DNA of 64,000 nucleotides from JBGAPI01 sp044221335 (GCA_044221335.1 JBGAPI010000006.1:62001-126000); one strand, 5' to 3'. Shown: positions 43,605 through 53,287, numbered from the stretch's first letter. Program-made: numbers and translations. Notes: generated by a model not told the origin, from the sequence alone.

Positions 43605-45502
43605 TGCCGCTGCGGCTGCCGTCCTGGCTGCGCTTCCTGCTCGTCGTGGTCGCGATCGACGCGGCCCTGATCAGCCTGTTCGTCGTCCTGAAGGCCGAGC
43701 GCATCCCGGAGCGCGCGCCGATCACCCATGTCCGTGCCGGAACGTTTCCGACGCTGGAAGCCGCGCTCGCCGAAGTCGCGCACCCGACCGGACTGCCCGC
43801 CGCCACGCTGCCCTGGATCGGCTGCGACAACGACTGCGGCGACGCCTACCTCGTCGTGCATGCGGACACCGACGCGCCGATCGATCCCGAACGCGACTAC
43901 GCGGTCTACGTGCAGTTCTTCAACGAGAGCGCCCGGGTCTTCGTCGACGGTCATCCCTACGGTCCGGACTGGCTCACGCCGCCCGCACCGCTGCGCCGCC
44001 ACTGGCCGCTGCTGGCCAGCCTGCCCGGCTCGCTGCTGTCCGGGAAGCCGACGAAGCTCAGCGTCGTGCTGCGCGCCGCGGATGCCTCCGGCCATGTGCT
44101 GGCGCCGTTCTGGTTCGCCTACGAATCGGAGCTGCGCCCGCACTACGTGATCGCACGCTGGATGGGCGCGCTCGGCCATCAGGTGGCGGCGCTGCTGCTC
44201 ACTGCCACCGTGCTGCTGGCCCTCGCCATGCTCGCGACCGCGCGGCGCGACGCCTTCTACGGCTGGTTCGCGCTGATCGCGACCGGCGGACTGATGATGC
44301 TGTCGAACTCGATCTGGCCGCGGCTGCCGCTGCCGACCGGGCTCATCGTGTGGCTGTACTTCGTCGGCGCCTTCGCCTGCGTCTGCTTCGCGCCGCGCTT
44401 CGCCGACGCGGTGATGCAGGAGGCGTCGCCGCGGTTCTCGCGCCTGATCGCCGCCTGCTATCCGGTCGCGGTGTCCGGCGCGGCTGTGCTCTGGTGGATC
44501 CCGGGCCCGAGCTACATCGACCGCAACGTGTGGCCGGCGATCGTGCTGCGCCTGCTCGCCGCGGTCGTCGCGCCCTACCTGCTGTGGCGCTGCCTGCGCT
44601 ACGCCGCGAGCCATCGCGACGACCGCTTCGCGCCCTGGGTGATCGGCTGGCTGGTCGGCGCCACGCTGTGCGGTGGCTACGACGCGGCGCTGTCGTCCAA
44701 CCTGTTCGGCCTGTGGGAGGTGTCGACGGCCGCGTTCGGGTGCTTCTTCCTGGCGGTCGCATTCGTGTTCGAGATCGCGCGCCGGGTCGACAGCAACGAA
44801 CGCCGGATGCGCCACTCGGTCCGCGAACTCGAGGCCGCGGTCGCGGCGCGCGAAGCGGAGCTCCGCGAGAGCTTCGCGCGGCTGTCGGAGCTGGCGCGCG
44901 AACAGACCCTGACGACCGAGCGCCGGCGGCTGATGCAGGACATGCACGACGGCGTTGCCGGCCGCCTCGCCGGGCTGCTCGGCCGACCCGCGGCCCGCGA
45001 CCTCGACGCGCCTGCCCTGCTCGCCACGGTCCGCGAGTCGCTGACCGACCTGCGTCTCATCATCGACTCGCTGAACCAGTTCGACGACGACCTGGTGCTG
45101 GCGATCGCCGGCCTGCGCCCGCGCCTCGAGGCGCAGCTCGCCCAGGCCGGGATCGCGCTGGCCTGGCGGATCGATCCCGCACTGCGGCTGGCGGGCTTCG
45201 GGCCGGAAGCCGTACTCAACGTCTACCGGATCGTGCAGGAGGCGGTGAACAACATCGGCCGCCACAGCGGGGCGTCGCATGCCGAGCTGGAGCTGGCCTG
45301 CCGCGACGGTCGCGTCGAACTCGCGGTCGCCGACGACGGCCGCGGCCTCGGCGACGCCGTCGCCGGCCTCGGGACGCGCAGCATGGCGTCCCGCGCCCGC
45401 CAGCTCGGCGCCGAGCTCACGCGGCGCGACCGGGTCGGCGGCGGCACCGAGGTGCGGCTGACCTTCCCCGCGGCCCGCGCGGTCCCGCCGCCGGCCGACT
45501 GA
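43604..45502 (+). CDS. Membrane sensor histidine kinase, HisKA_3 type
   Basis: The 632-residue kinase has an N-terminal membrane helix, a periplasmic domain of about 150 residues and seven hydrophobic segments (about 185-400), resembling 7TMR-type sensors. A coiled coil and the HisKA_3 core follow, with RRLMQDMHDGVAGRL (His448). The HATPase domain shows QEAVNNIGRHSGAS and VADDGRGLG. NarL-like kinases pair with LuxR regulators, as here. The periplasmic domain has two cysteines (IGCDNDCG) that could form a disulfide or bind a ligand. The next gene runs the other way. Confidence 0.93.
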   Translation: MPLRLPSWLRFLLVVVAIDAALISLFVVLKAERIPERAPITHVRAGTFPTLEAALAEVAHPTGLPAATLPWIGCDNDCGDAYLVVHADTDAPIDPERDYAVYVQFFNESARVFVDGHPYGPDWLTPPAPLRRHWPLLASLPGSLLSGKPTKLSVVLRAADASGHVLAPFWFAYESELRPHYVIARWMGALGHQVAALLLTATVLLALAMLATARRDAFYGWFALIATGGLMMLSNSIWPRLPLPTGLIVWLYFVGAFACVCFAPRFADAVMQEASPRFSRLIAACYPVAVSGAAVLWWIPGPSYIDRNVWPAIVLRLLAAVVAPYLLWRCLRYAASHRDDRFAPWVIGWLVGATLCGGYDAALSSNLFGLWEVSTAAFGCFFLAVAFVFEIARRVDSNERRMRHSVRELEAAVAAREAELRESFARLSELAREQTLTTERRRLMQDMHDGVAGRLAGLLGRPAARDLDAPALLATVRESLTDLRLIIDSLNQFDDDLVLAIAGLRPRLEAQLAQAGIALAWRIDPALRLAGFGPEAVLNVYRIVQEAVNNIGRHSGASHAELELACRDGRVELAVADDGRGLGDAVAGLGTRSMASRARQLGAELTRRDRVGGGTEVRLTFPAARAVPPPAD

Positions 45503-45525
45503 GCCGGCGGCATTGCGACGCGGAC

Positions 45526-48500
45526 TCAGTCCTCGAAGCCATCCGCGAACAGGCGCTCCAGCACCCGGACGTCGGCGTTGCCGGCGGTCGCCTGGACGCG
45601 CCGCCACGGGCCGACCAGCGGACCGCGCGGCGCGGTGATGCCGGACTGCGTCACCGAGGGCGAGGCGTACTGCACCCGGGCGCGCCAGTGCTGCAGGCTG
45701 CCGAAACCGAGCCCGCTCGCCTGGGCCGCGAGCGTCTGTCCGCCCGCCGTCGCGCCGAGATCGGTCCACACGGTGCCGAGCGCATGCACGCAGGTCGGCG
45801 AGCCGAACGCGACGCCAGCCGCGCAGGTCTCGATCTCGAGGCGCGCGCGATCGCGTCCGCGCGGCGAGGTCGCCTCCATCGCCAGCGTGAAGCCGGCCCC
45901 GTCGCGCGAGGCGTTGCCGGGATCGACCGGCGCCAGCGGCGCGGCGGAATACATCTGCGGACTCGACGGCCGACCGATGCCGGCGCCGTCGTACACCAGG
46001 AAGCCGCCCTCGTCCGGATCCGGGTTGTCGAGTCCCGGCGCGCCGACCGTGAGATCGGGATCGCCGTCGCCGTCGAAGTCGCCGGCGGCCAGCGCGCTGC
46101 CGAACAGGCCGTTGGCGACGGCCGGCGCGAGCACGCGGTCGGCGGTGGTGTCGAAGTTGCCGGCGCCGCCGAGGAACAGGAGGGCCGCGCCGGCGTTGGC
46201 CGGACTGCCGGCCGGGTCGTACTGGTCCGCACCGATCCAGAGGTCGGCGAAGCCGTCGTGGTTGACGTCGCCCGCGCCACGCGCCGCGGTGCCGAAGAAG
46301 GCGCTGGCCTGGTTGCTGTCGAGCACCGCGTGCGCGGTCGTCGGCAGGCTGCTGCCGCCGCGGAACAGGTAGGCCCGGCCCTCGTCGAGCGTCGGGTTGT
46401 CGTATTCGCGGGCGGTGACCACGAAGTCGTCGATGCCGTCGCCATTGGTGTCGCCGACGCCGGCGATCGCCGTGCCGAAGCGGCCGTCGGACTCGTCGCC
46501 GTCCAGGATGCGGTCGACCCCGAGATCGAACGGCCGGCCGCCGAGCAGGATCACGGCGCGGCCGCCGTTGGAGGCGCCGTTGGTGTCGAAGCCGATCGCG
46601 CCGGCGCCGAGGTCGACGTAGCCGTCGCCGTTGACGTCGCCGATCGCCGCGCAGTTGCCGCCGAGGTAGCCGGCACTCTGCCCCGACGAGGTCAGGCCCA
46701 GCGGCACCGCGTGGACGCTGGTGCCGCCCTGGAACACGAACAGCGCGCCCTCGTCGGTGCGGCCGTTGTCGTAGAAGCGTGCGCCGACCGCGATGTCGGC
46801 GACGCCATCGCCGTCGACGTCCGCAGCCGCGACGCAGGAGCCGAAGTCGGCGCCAGCCTGGTCGCGCTCGAGGATCGCGTCCGCCACCGTGTCGAAGGCG
46901 CCGGCACCGCCGAAGTAGACGTAGACCCGGCCCTCGAGACTCTGACCGTTGCTGGCCTTGGGTGCGCCGACGACCAGGTCGGCGTAGCCGTCGCCGTTGA
47001 CGTCGGCGATCGCCACCGCGGCGCCGAAACTCGCTCCGGCCTCGTTGGTCGACAGCGTCGACCCCGCCACCGGCTGCAGACCGGTCGCCGACCCGAAGTG
47101 CAGGGTCACCCGCCCGGCGGCCGCGGCGGGCGCGTCGAATCCGGGGGCGCCGACCGCGAGGTCGACGTAGCCGTCGCCGTTGAGGTCGCCGGTCGCGAGC
47201 GCCTGGCCGGCGCTGGAGAAGTCGTTGTTGGCCTCGACCGTCAATTCCGGAATGTTGTCCGGCAGCGAGTGAGCGCCGCGCGCGATCCGGACGGCGCCGA
47301 GGTCGGCGCTCGCGCCGTCGTCGAACGGCGCGCCGGCGACCAGATCGGCGATGCCGTCGTTGCCGAGGTCGACGCTGCCGAGCCCGGTGCCGAGGTTGCC
47401 GTCCAGCGTCGTGCCGCTGAACACCGCGGTCGGCGCCGCGGCGACGCCAGCGGCCGTACCGAGGTAGACCGCGACACGCCCGGCGTTGGCAAGGCTGGTG
47501 TCGAACAGTGGCGCGGCCACCGCGACGTCCGCGCGGCCATCGCCGTCGACATCGCCGAGTCCCGCGACGCGTGCACCCGCGGTCGCGCCGGCCTGGTCGA
47601 ATTCGATCTGCGCGTCCGCACTGGTGTCGAAGGCACCCGCGCCGCCGAGGTAGAGGAAGGCGGCGCCTTCGCCGGACTGGCCGTTGCTGAAGTCCGGCGC
47701 GCCGGCCAGCAGGTCGGCGTAGCCGTCGCCGTTGACGTCACCCGCCGCTGCCACGCTGCTGCCGAGGTGGGCCCCGGTCTGGTTGGATTGCAGCGTCGCG
47801 TCGATCGTCGTGTTGAACGTGGTGCCGGCACCGCCGAAGTAGACGAAGACCGCGCCTTCCGCGACCTCGCCGGAACCGAAGTCGGTCGCGCCGACCGCGA
47901 GATCGGCGAAGCCGTCGCCGTTGACGTCGCCGACCAGCGCGACGCCGCTGCCGATCCGGATAGCCGGCGTCGACGAGGTCAGGTTGCCCGCCGACACCAC
48001 GCCGCCGGGGGCTCCGAAGAACACCGTGACGATGCCGGCGTTGGTCGCGCCGGTGTTGTCGAAGCCGATGCCGCCTGCCGCGACGTCGGCGTAGCCGTCG
48101 CCGTTGAGGTCGAAGCCGCCGGAAACCGCGCCGCCGAGGTAGGTGGCCGCCTGGCCGACCGCGATCAGCTGGTCCGGCGTCGTGTGCGGCGCGGCGCCGC
48201 CGAAGAACACGAACGCGCCGCCGGTGTCGGTCGCGGTGGTGTCGTAGTTCGGCGCGCCGACGATGAGATCGTCGTAGCCGTCACCGTTGACGTCGCCGGC
48301 GCGCGCGACCGCGGTGCCGAAATTGGCCCCGGCCTGCGGAACGGCGTATTCCCAGTCGGGCGTCGCGTCGATCCCGGCGGCCAAGCCGTAGTACACCTGC
48401 ACGCGGCCGCCGTCGGTGACGACGCCGTCGTAGCCCGGCGTTCCGATCGCGAGGTCCGGATAGCCGTCGCCGTTGAAGTCGAGCGATGCCGCCGCGTGCC

Positions 48501-48636
48501 CGAATCCGGCGTTGGCCGCCGGACCGACGAAGCTCACGTCGAAGGACTGGCCGGGCAGCGACACCGTCGTCGCGACGGCGATCGTTGACAGGGAAAACAG
48601 CACGGAGGCGGCGGCAAGCCGGCTTCGATTGGACAT
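45526..48636 (-). CDS. Exported FG-GAP (integrin-like beta-propeller) protein with DGFED tag
   Basis: The 1036-residue protein has a signal peptide. I count 14 DxNGDGxxDxxxG-type FG-GAP calcium-binding loops, each about 65 residues apart, which could form two seven-bladed propellers. The C-terminal domain ends LERLFADGFED. Such proteins are secreted or surface-attached; the terminal tag is shared with two other exported proteins here. Its role is probably adhesion or matrix binding (inference). The ATG at 48636 opens the signal; the gene ends 23 bp from the kinase stop, in convergent orientation. Confidence 0.9.
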   Translation of the reverse strand: MSNRSRLAAASVLFSLSTIAVATTVSLPGQSFDVSFVGPAANAGFGHAAASLDFNGDGYPDLAIGTPGYDGVVTDGGRVQVYYGLAAGIDATPDWEYAVPQAGANFGTAVARAGDVNGDGYDDLIVGAPNYDTTATDTGGAFVFFGGAAPHTTPDQLIAVGQAATYLGGAVSGGFDLNGDGYADVAAGGIGFDNTGATNAGIVTVFFGAPGGVVSAGNLTSSTPAIRIGSGVALVGDVNGDGFADLAVGATDFGSGEVAEGAVFVYFGGAGTTFNTTIDATLQSNQTGAHLGSSVAAAGDVNGDGYADLLAGAPDFSNGQSGEGAAFLYLGGAGAFDTSADAQIEFDQAGATAGARVAGLGDVDGDGRADVAVAAPLFDTSLANAGRVAVYLGTAAGVAAAPTAVFSGTTLDGNLGTGLGSVDLGNDGIADLVAGAPFDDGASADLGAVRIARGAHSLPDNIPELTVEANNDFSSAGQALATGDLNGDGYVDLAVGAPGFDAPAAAAGRVTLHFGSATGLQPVAGSTLSTNEAGASFGAAVAIADVNGDGYADLVVGAPKASNGQSLEGRVYVYFGGAGAFDTVADAILERDQAGADFGSCVAAADVDGDGVADIAVGARFYDNGRTDEGALFVFQGGTSVHAVPLGLTSSGQSAGYLGGNCAAIGDVNGDGYVDLGAGAIGFDTNGASNGGRAVILLGGRPFDLGVDRILDGDESDGRFGTAIAGVGDTNGDGIDDFVVTAREYDNPTLDEGRAYLFRGGSSLPTTAHAVLDSNQASAFFGTAARGAGDVNHDGFADLWIGADQYDPAGSPANAGAALLFLGGAGNFDTTADRVLAPAVANGLFGSALAAGDFDGDGDPDLTVGAPGLDNPDPDEGGFLVYDGAGIGRPSSPQMYSAAPLAPVDPGNASRDGAGFTLAMEATSPRGRDRARLEIETCAAGVAFGSPTCVHALGTVWTDLGATAGGQTLAAQASGLGFGSLQHWRARVQYASPSVTQSGITAPRGPLVGPWRRVQATAGNADVRVLERLFADGFED

Positions 48637-49184
48637 GAGGGCCTCGTTCGGGGATTCGACGTCGAACGAGTCTCGGCGGCCTGCCTGCGACGCGCATCCC
48701 ATGAACGTGGGGACACCGGAACCGGAGCGCGGGAGCGATCACGGCGGACCCGGTGGCACTCGCGTCCGATACGGCCGCCAACGCGACGCGCCGAACCACC
48801 CATCGCACTCTCCGCCGAAACGGGCTTGAAACGCTTTGCTCAATCAAATGTTTCAACGGCGATCGCGGTTCACCGGATGGACGCGCCGCGGTGGTCCCGG
48901 GACGCGAGCGGAGATGCGGAATTCCGCGATCGCGACGTTGGCCGCGGCGAAAACTCTCCAAAAACTTCGTTGCGCTTCTTTGCTGGACGAAGGCACGCTC
49001 GAAGGCTAAAGATTGCGGAAAGTCTAGGTTTGCGGCGTTTCGCTCGACGCGATCGCCGCAGTCTTCAGTACGAGACATTCCTTCGAAGGTCGAGCGGGTC
49101 CGTCGCCGATGGCGACCCAGGGCGCAGGGGTGGTTCGTCCCGGGTTCGGACTCCGACTCACCACAGGATCGATCAGGTCGAATC
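48637..49184. other. Divergent intergenic region upstream of the GTPase operon
   Basis: These 548 bp contain no gene I can support. 48820-49060 is notably poorer in G+C than its surroundings. It has a TTGAAAC (48826-48832) and a facing GTTTCAA (48850-48856) with a 17-bp spacer. That pair could be a regulatory site or a chance match. The promoters of the FG-GAP gene (leftward) and the GTPase operon (rightward) should lie here. Confidence 0.5.
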
Positions 49185-50136
49185 ATGAACAGAGCACGGG
49201 GAACGATGTCCGCCAGGCCCACGCCGGAAACGCTGTTCCGCATCGCCGTCGATCCGGCGAGTTCGCGCGCACACCAGATCGACTTCCTGCTTCGCGTGGT
49301 CGAGGCGAAGTCGGTGGCCGGTGCCGCCCGCTTCCGGCGAGCGGCAGCCGACGCCTCGAAATCATCCGTGCGGGCCTCGCGCCGGCCACGCTCTGTCCCT
49401 CGCCGGTGCCGATCGCCGACCCGTTGAACCTGAGCAACATCACCGACGCGCTGCGGTCGGCGGAGCCGCCCAGGCCGGAATCGGGCCGGAGCCTGCGGCC
49501 GCGGACGAGCTGGCGCAGCGCGCTCACCGCGTGCTCGAGCGCTGGCTACGCCGGACCTCGCCGACGGCGGATCTGCACCTGGTCGGCGCGGACGGCGAGG
49601 TCGTGCTCGCACTGCTCGCGGATGGCCGAAGCCGCCTCGGCGCCGCCTTCGGCAGCGTTGCCGAGGCCCTGGATTCCTCCTGGGAATTCCTCGGCGGTGG
49701 GCCGACGCTGAAGGCCGCGACGCTGCTGAGCGATGCGCACGAGCGGCCGCTGTCGCTGATGCTGTGGGACCTCGCCCAGCTCGCCGCCACCGACCGCTGG
49801 ATCGGCGACCTCGGGCCTAACACGAGCGTGGTGCTGCGCTTCTGGCCGTTCCAGGCGGCCGAAAGCTCACCGGCGGCGTCGCAGGCCCCGCGTCGCCTGC
49901 GCAAGGGGGCGGCGCCGGTGTCCGAACTGCTGGCCCTGGCCTCGAACGGTCGCGAGGATGTCGTCCGCGTACTCCATGCCTGCCTCGCCATCGAAGCGAT
50001 CTCGGTGGTCGCGCGCGCCACGCCAGGAACGCCCGAGCCGACGGTCGAACCGGTGCCGGTGGTCGAGTTCGGCGGGTCCCCGACCCGGATCGGCCGGATG
50101 CTCGCCTCGATCCGCCGCGCGCTCTCGATCGACTGA
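49185..50136 (+). pseudogene. Frame-disrupted first gene of the MglA-like GTPase operon
   Basis: The protein is readable only across three frames. The first (from ATG 49185 or 49206) gives TPETLFRIAVDPASSRAHQI up to about 49350. The second (49355 to about 49490) gives LEIIRAGLAPATLCP, then NLSNITDALRSAEPP. The third (to the stop at 50136) gives ELAQRAHRVLERWLRR and on. Each piece looks like real protein and the joins would need two frameshifts. The gene is therefore broken or the assembly is wrong. The third part has LHLVGADGEVVLALL and a tail after RLRKGAAPVSELL; no family is recognised. It precedes the GTPase by 1 bp. Confidence 0.6.
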
Positions 50137-50137
50137 C

Positions 50138-50719
50138 GTGGCCATCGAATCGAAACTGGTGTTCTGCGGCCCGATGGGCGCAGGCAAGACCACCGCGATC
50201 CGCGCGATCAGCGAGATCCCGCCGATCTCGACCGACGTCATCAACACCGACTTCTCGGAGTCCGCCAAGGACGAGACCACGGTCGCGCTCGACTATGGCG
50301 AACTGACCCTGGAGGACGGCCAGAAGCTGCTGCTCTACGGAACGCCGGGCCAGCGCCGCTTCGAGTTCATGTGGCCGCTGGTCGCCCGCGGTGCGCTCGG
50401 GATCGTGATCCTGCTCGACCAGTCGCGACCGGATCCGCACGGCGACCTGGAGGGCTTCCTCGACGCCTTCGAGACGCAGATCGTCGACGGCCGCGTCGTC
50501 GTCGCGGTCGGTCGCCTGCAGCAGGGCGTCGACGCGGCGCTGCAGGCCTACCGCGAGCTCCTCGGCCGACGCGGACTGTTCGCGCCGGTCATGCCCGCGG
50601 ACGTCCGCCGTCGCGACGAGGTGCTTCGCGTCCTCCGGGTGCTCTTCCACCAGATCGAGGCCTGTTCGGCGGGGGACGAAGACACCCTGCTGTCGGACCT
50701 GCTCGCCGCCGGATCGTGA
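50138..50719 (+). CDS. Ras-like/MglA-like small GTPase
   Basis: The 193-residue protein starts at GTG 50138. It has a P-loop GPMGAGKT (11-18), a switch-like DFSESAKDETTVALDYGEL and LYGTPGQ (67-72, the G3 motif). The usual NKxD (G4) guanine contact is replaced by VGRLQQ, as in some COG2229-type members; guanine specificity is therefore uncertain. Roadblock proteins often act on such GTPases as activators or partners, and a double roadblock gene follows 2 bp later. These bacterial systems set polarity or control gliding and pili in other species; its role here is open. Confidence 0.85.
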   Translation: MAIESKLVFCGPMGAGKTTAIRAISEIPPISTDVINTDFSESAKDETTVALDYGELTLEDGQKLLLYGTPGQRRFEFMWPLVARGALGIVILLDQSRPDPHGDLEGFLDAFETQIVDGRVVVAVGRLQQGVDAALQAYRELLGRRGLFAPVMPADVRRRDEVLRVLRVLFHQIEACSAGDEDTLLSDLLAAGS

Positions 50720-50721
50720 GA

Positions 50722-51567
50722 ATGATCACCGACGCGCTTCCCTCCCCGCTTCGCAACGAGATCGCTGCCGCGCTCGCGGTGCTCCATCGCAACACGCCCT
50801 CGGTCATCGGCTGCGTCGCCGCCACCGTCGACGGCCGGATGCTCGGCAACGTGGTCGACAACGAGGCCGATCCGCAGCGGATGGCGGCGATGGCGAGCGC
50901 GATGGTTGCGCTTGGCGAGACCATCGGCCGCGAGGTCCGGGTCGGACGCTCCGAGTACGTGGTGGTGAAGGCGCAGCAGGGCCTGTTCCTGCTGCAGCGC
51001 GTTCCCGCGGCGAAAGACCTGCTGGTGCTCGGCATGGTGACGCGGCCGACCGCGACGCTGGGCATGGCCCTGCACGAACTGAACACCGCCGCGCAGCGCG
51101 TCGGCCAGGCGCTCGACGCCTGGCTCGCCGCGCGCGCCGGCCTGAATCCGCGGCCACACGCCGCAACCCCGTCCGCACGTCCTGCGGACATCGAAGGAGA
51201 GAGTCTGATGGCCAAGGTAGACCTGGGTCCGCTCAGCGGGATCGACGGCTTCATCGCCGCGGCACTGGTGGACAGCGACAGCGGCATGGCGCTGGCGAAG
51301 AGCGGCGGCGGAAACGTCGACCTCGACGTGGCGGCAGCCGGCAATGCCGAGGTGGTGAAGTCGAAGCGCCGCGTCGCCGCGGCGTTGAAGCTCAACGACA
51401 CCATCGAGGACATCCTGATCTCGCTCGGCAAGCAGTACCACCTGATCCGCCCGCTGGAGAAGAACGAGAAGATGTTCCTCTATGTCGTGCTCGACCGGGC
51501 CAAGGCGAACCTGGCGATGGCGCGCCACGAGGTGAAGTCCTACGAGAAGAACCTCGACTTCTCCTGA
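50722..51567 (+). CDS. Double roadblock/LC7-domain protein
   Basis: The 281-residue product has two roadblock folds. Residues about 5-125 (NEIAAALAVLHRNTPSVIGCVAATVDG, then YVVVKAQQGLFLLQRV) form the first. Residues 163-281 (GPLSGIDGFIAAALVDSDSG, then EDILISLGKQYHLIRPL) form the second. A 35-residue proline/alanine linker separates them. In relatives the second domain is usually a separate gene, and a strong ribosome site plus ATG sits exactly at its start (51194-51210), so a separate short product may also be made. Roadblock proteins modulate MglA-type GTPases; the pair with the GTPase just upstream fits. Confidence 0.85.
   Translation: MITDALPSPLRNEIAAALAVLHRNTPSVIGCVAATVDGRMLGNVVDNEADPQRMAAMASAMVALGETIGREVRVGRSEYVVVKAQQGLFLLQRVPAAKDLLVLGMVTRPTATLGMALHELNTAAQRVGQALDAWLAARAGLNPRPHAATPSARPADIEGESLMAKVDLGPLSGIDGFIAAALVDSDSGMALAKSGGGNVDLDVAAAGNAEVVKSKRRVAAALKLNDTIEDILISLGKQYHLIRPLEKNEKMFLYVVLDRAKANLAMARHEVKSYEKNLDFS
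51194..51210 (+). promoter_or_regulatory. Internal ribosome binding site for the second roadblock domain
   Basis: AAGGAG (51194-51199) lies 8 bp before an ATG (51208) that starts the second roadblock domain in frame. This is a better ribosome site than that of the full-length gene. It predicts a 119-residue second product. Confidence 0.55.
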
Positions 51568-51575
51568 GCCGAGTC

Positions 51576-52402
51576 ATGCACGAGCTGCCGGCCGCTTTCG
51601 AGCGGCACGGGCTGCCGTTGTGCTCGGTGCTCGTCGACATGCTCGACGAGCACCACGAGCACCGCACGGAGCGGCGCGGCTGCGGCTACACGCAGTCGAC
51701 CCGTCATCTCGCGGACCTGGTGAATCGCGGCGACGCCGCGGCGAGCCCGGGGCTCGGCGTGTTCCACCGCGATCTCGATGCGGCGCCCGCTGAACTGCGC
51801 GTCCGCTTCGGCCGCGCCGAGGCCGCGATCCGGAGCGCCCTGGTGCTCCCCGAGTCGCGGCTGTGGTTCGACATCGTCGTCGACCTGCTGCATCCGCTGG
51901 AAGCCCGCGACTCCACGATTCCCGTGGCGCCCGAGAAGCTGAAAGTCGGCAGTTGCCCGCTCGCCGAGCAGTTCTTCCTCGAGATCGCACACGGCCGTAT
52001 CCGTCGCGACGGCCGGGTCAACCTGATCCTCGCCGCCGACGGCTTGCCGCTGCTGCTGGAGAAGCGTGGACTCGGCGACGACCACTCCTGCATCAGCCTC
52101 GCCGTCGTTCTCGTCCACGGCGTCCGCCTGCCGCGCGGCAGCCTCTTCGCCGTCGACTATCCGGACGAGGCCGTCACGCACGCGAAGCCCCTTTCCGGCC
52201 TGCCCGGCCTCGGGATCGCCGCCACCGGCGTCCGCGCCTGCCGCTTCCTGCGACTGACCACCCTCGCGGTCGATCCGGACGCGCGGCAGCGTGCCTTTTC
52301 GGCGCACTTCGAGCAGCAGGCCAAGGGCGGACTGTTCTCGCCCGCGGAGACCCGTATCGAAGACCTGTTGCGCGTCGCGCAGCGCGCGCTGGCCCGAGGA
52401 AG
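51576..52402 (+). CDS. Hypothetical protein in the GTPase operon, no natural stop codon
   Basis: The frame from ATG 51576 gives convincing protein (about 270 residues): MLDEHHEHRTERRGCGYTQS, LWFDIVVDLLHPLEARDST, EQFFLEIAHGRIRRDGRVNL and ISLAVVLVHGVRLPRGSLF. It has no known domain. The coding look fades near 52400, where the next gene begins in another frame, but no stop occurs in this frame until 53318. That further 305-residue reading is arginine-rich and probably untranslated junk. A frameshift, a sequence error or a true overlap would explain this. The end given is where coding bias ends, not a stop. Confidence 0.6.
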
Positions 52403-52407
52403 CGCCG

Positions 52408-53274
52408 GTGCGCCTCGCCGCGTCCTACTGCGATCGCTATCAGGTTCCCGACCTCGCGCACTTCGAGCGCCTCGCGCGCACCGCCGCCGCGGCGACCGCA
52501 CTCGGCCTGATCGACGTGCATGCCCCCGACGAGGCGCCGGTCGACGCGCTGCTGCGCCTGCATCAGCGCGACTACGTCGAGGCCATGCTGTCGGGCACCG
52601 GAGCGCTGGCCCGCACGCCCTACCTGCCGTGGTCTCCCGAACTCGTAGGCGCCTGCCGGCTCATGCTGGGCGGCCAGCTCGCGGCCGCCCGCCGCGCTCT
52701 CGCCGACGGCTGTGCGGTGAACGTCGCCTGCGGCTTCCATCACGCGCATCCCGGCCGCGGCGGCGGCTACTGCGTGTTCAACGGGCTGGCCTACGTCGCC
52801 GCCGAACTGGCCGATCTCACGGTCTGCGTACTCGACTGCGACGAGCATGGCGGCGACGGCACCGAGGCCTTTTGCGCCGAGCTGCCGAACCTCGAGGCGA
52901 TCTCGATCTTCGGCTCCCGCTTCGGCATCCGCGGGCAGCCGCGCAGCCGCGCCCTCGCGGTGCCGCGCGACCCGGACGAGCCCTCCGACCTGCACTTTCT
53001 GGGGGCGCTCGACCAGGCGCTCGACGACATCGCCCGCCGTCGCCCCGACCTGGTGCTGTACCAGGCCTCCACCGACAGTCACATCGACGATCCGAAATCG
53101 ACGCTGCGTCTCACGACCGAGACGCTCGCGACCCGCGACCAGCGTGTCCTCCGGGTGCTGGAGGGCACCGGCATCCCGGTGGTGATCTCCTTCGCCGGCG
53201 GCTACCAGTCGGCCGAGCGCGTCGCGGTCCTGCAGTGCCACACGCTGGAGATCGCCTGCCGGGTGTTCGGCTGA
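52408..53274 (+). CDS. Histone-deacetylase-family (acetoin utilisation/APAH-like) hydrolase
   Basis: The 288-residue protein has the zinc-hydrolase motifs of the family: FHHAHPGRGGGYCVFNGLAY with the catalytic histidine pair, VLDCDEHGGDGTEAF with metal-binding Asp and His, and YQASTDSHIDDP with the second metal-binding Asp. Bacterial members deacetylate polyamines, acetoin-pathway proteins or lysines. It starts at a GTG (52408) preceded by GAGGAAG, in a frame other than the preceding gene. It closes the GTPase operon. Whether it acts on the GTPase or roadblock proteins is unknown. Confidence 0.88.
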   Translation: MRLAASYCDRYQVPDLAHFERLARTAAAATALGLIDVHAPDEAPVDALLRLHQRDYVEAMLSGTGALARTPYLPWSPELVGACRLMLGGQLAAARRALADGCAVNVACGFHHAHPGRGGGYCVFNGLAYVAAELADLTVCVLDCDEHGGDGTEAFCAELPNLEAISIFGSRFGIRGQPRSRALAVPRDPDEPSDLHFLGALDQALDDIARRRPDLVLYQASTDSHIDDPKSTLRLTTETLATRDQRVLRVLEGTGIPVVISFAGGYQSAERVAVLQCHTLEIACRVFG

Positions 53275-53287
53275 CGACGCGCCGCGT

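Noticed and set aside
44350..48588. 1412-residue rightward frame opposite the FG-GAP protein
   Set aside because: Arginine- and valine-rich antisense reading of a repeat-rich gene; the leftward frame shows 14 FG-GAP repeats and a signal peptide.
48826..48856. Possible heat-shock-type promoter (CTTGAAA)
   Set aside because: The -10 part does not match; only a 7-bp inverted repeat remains.
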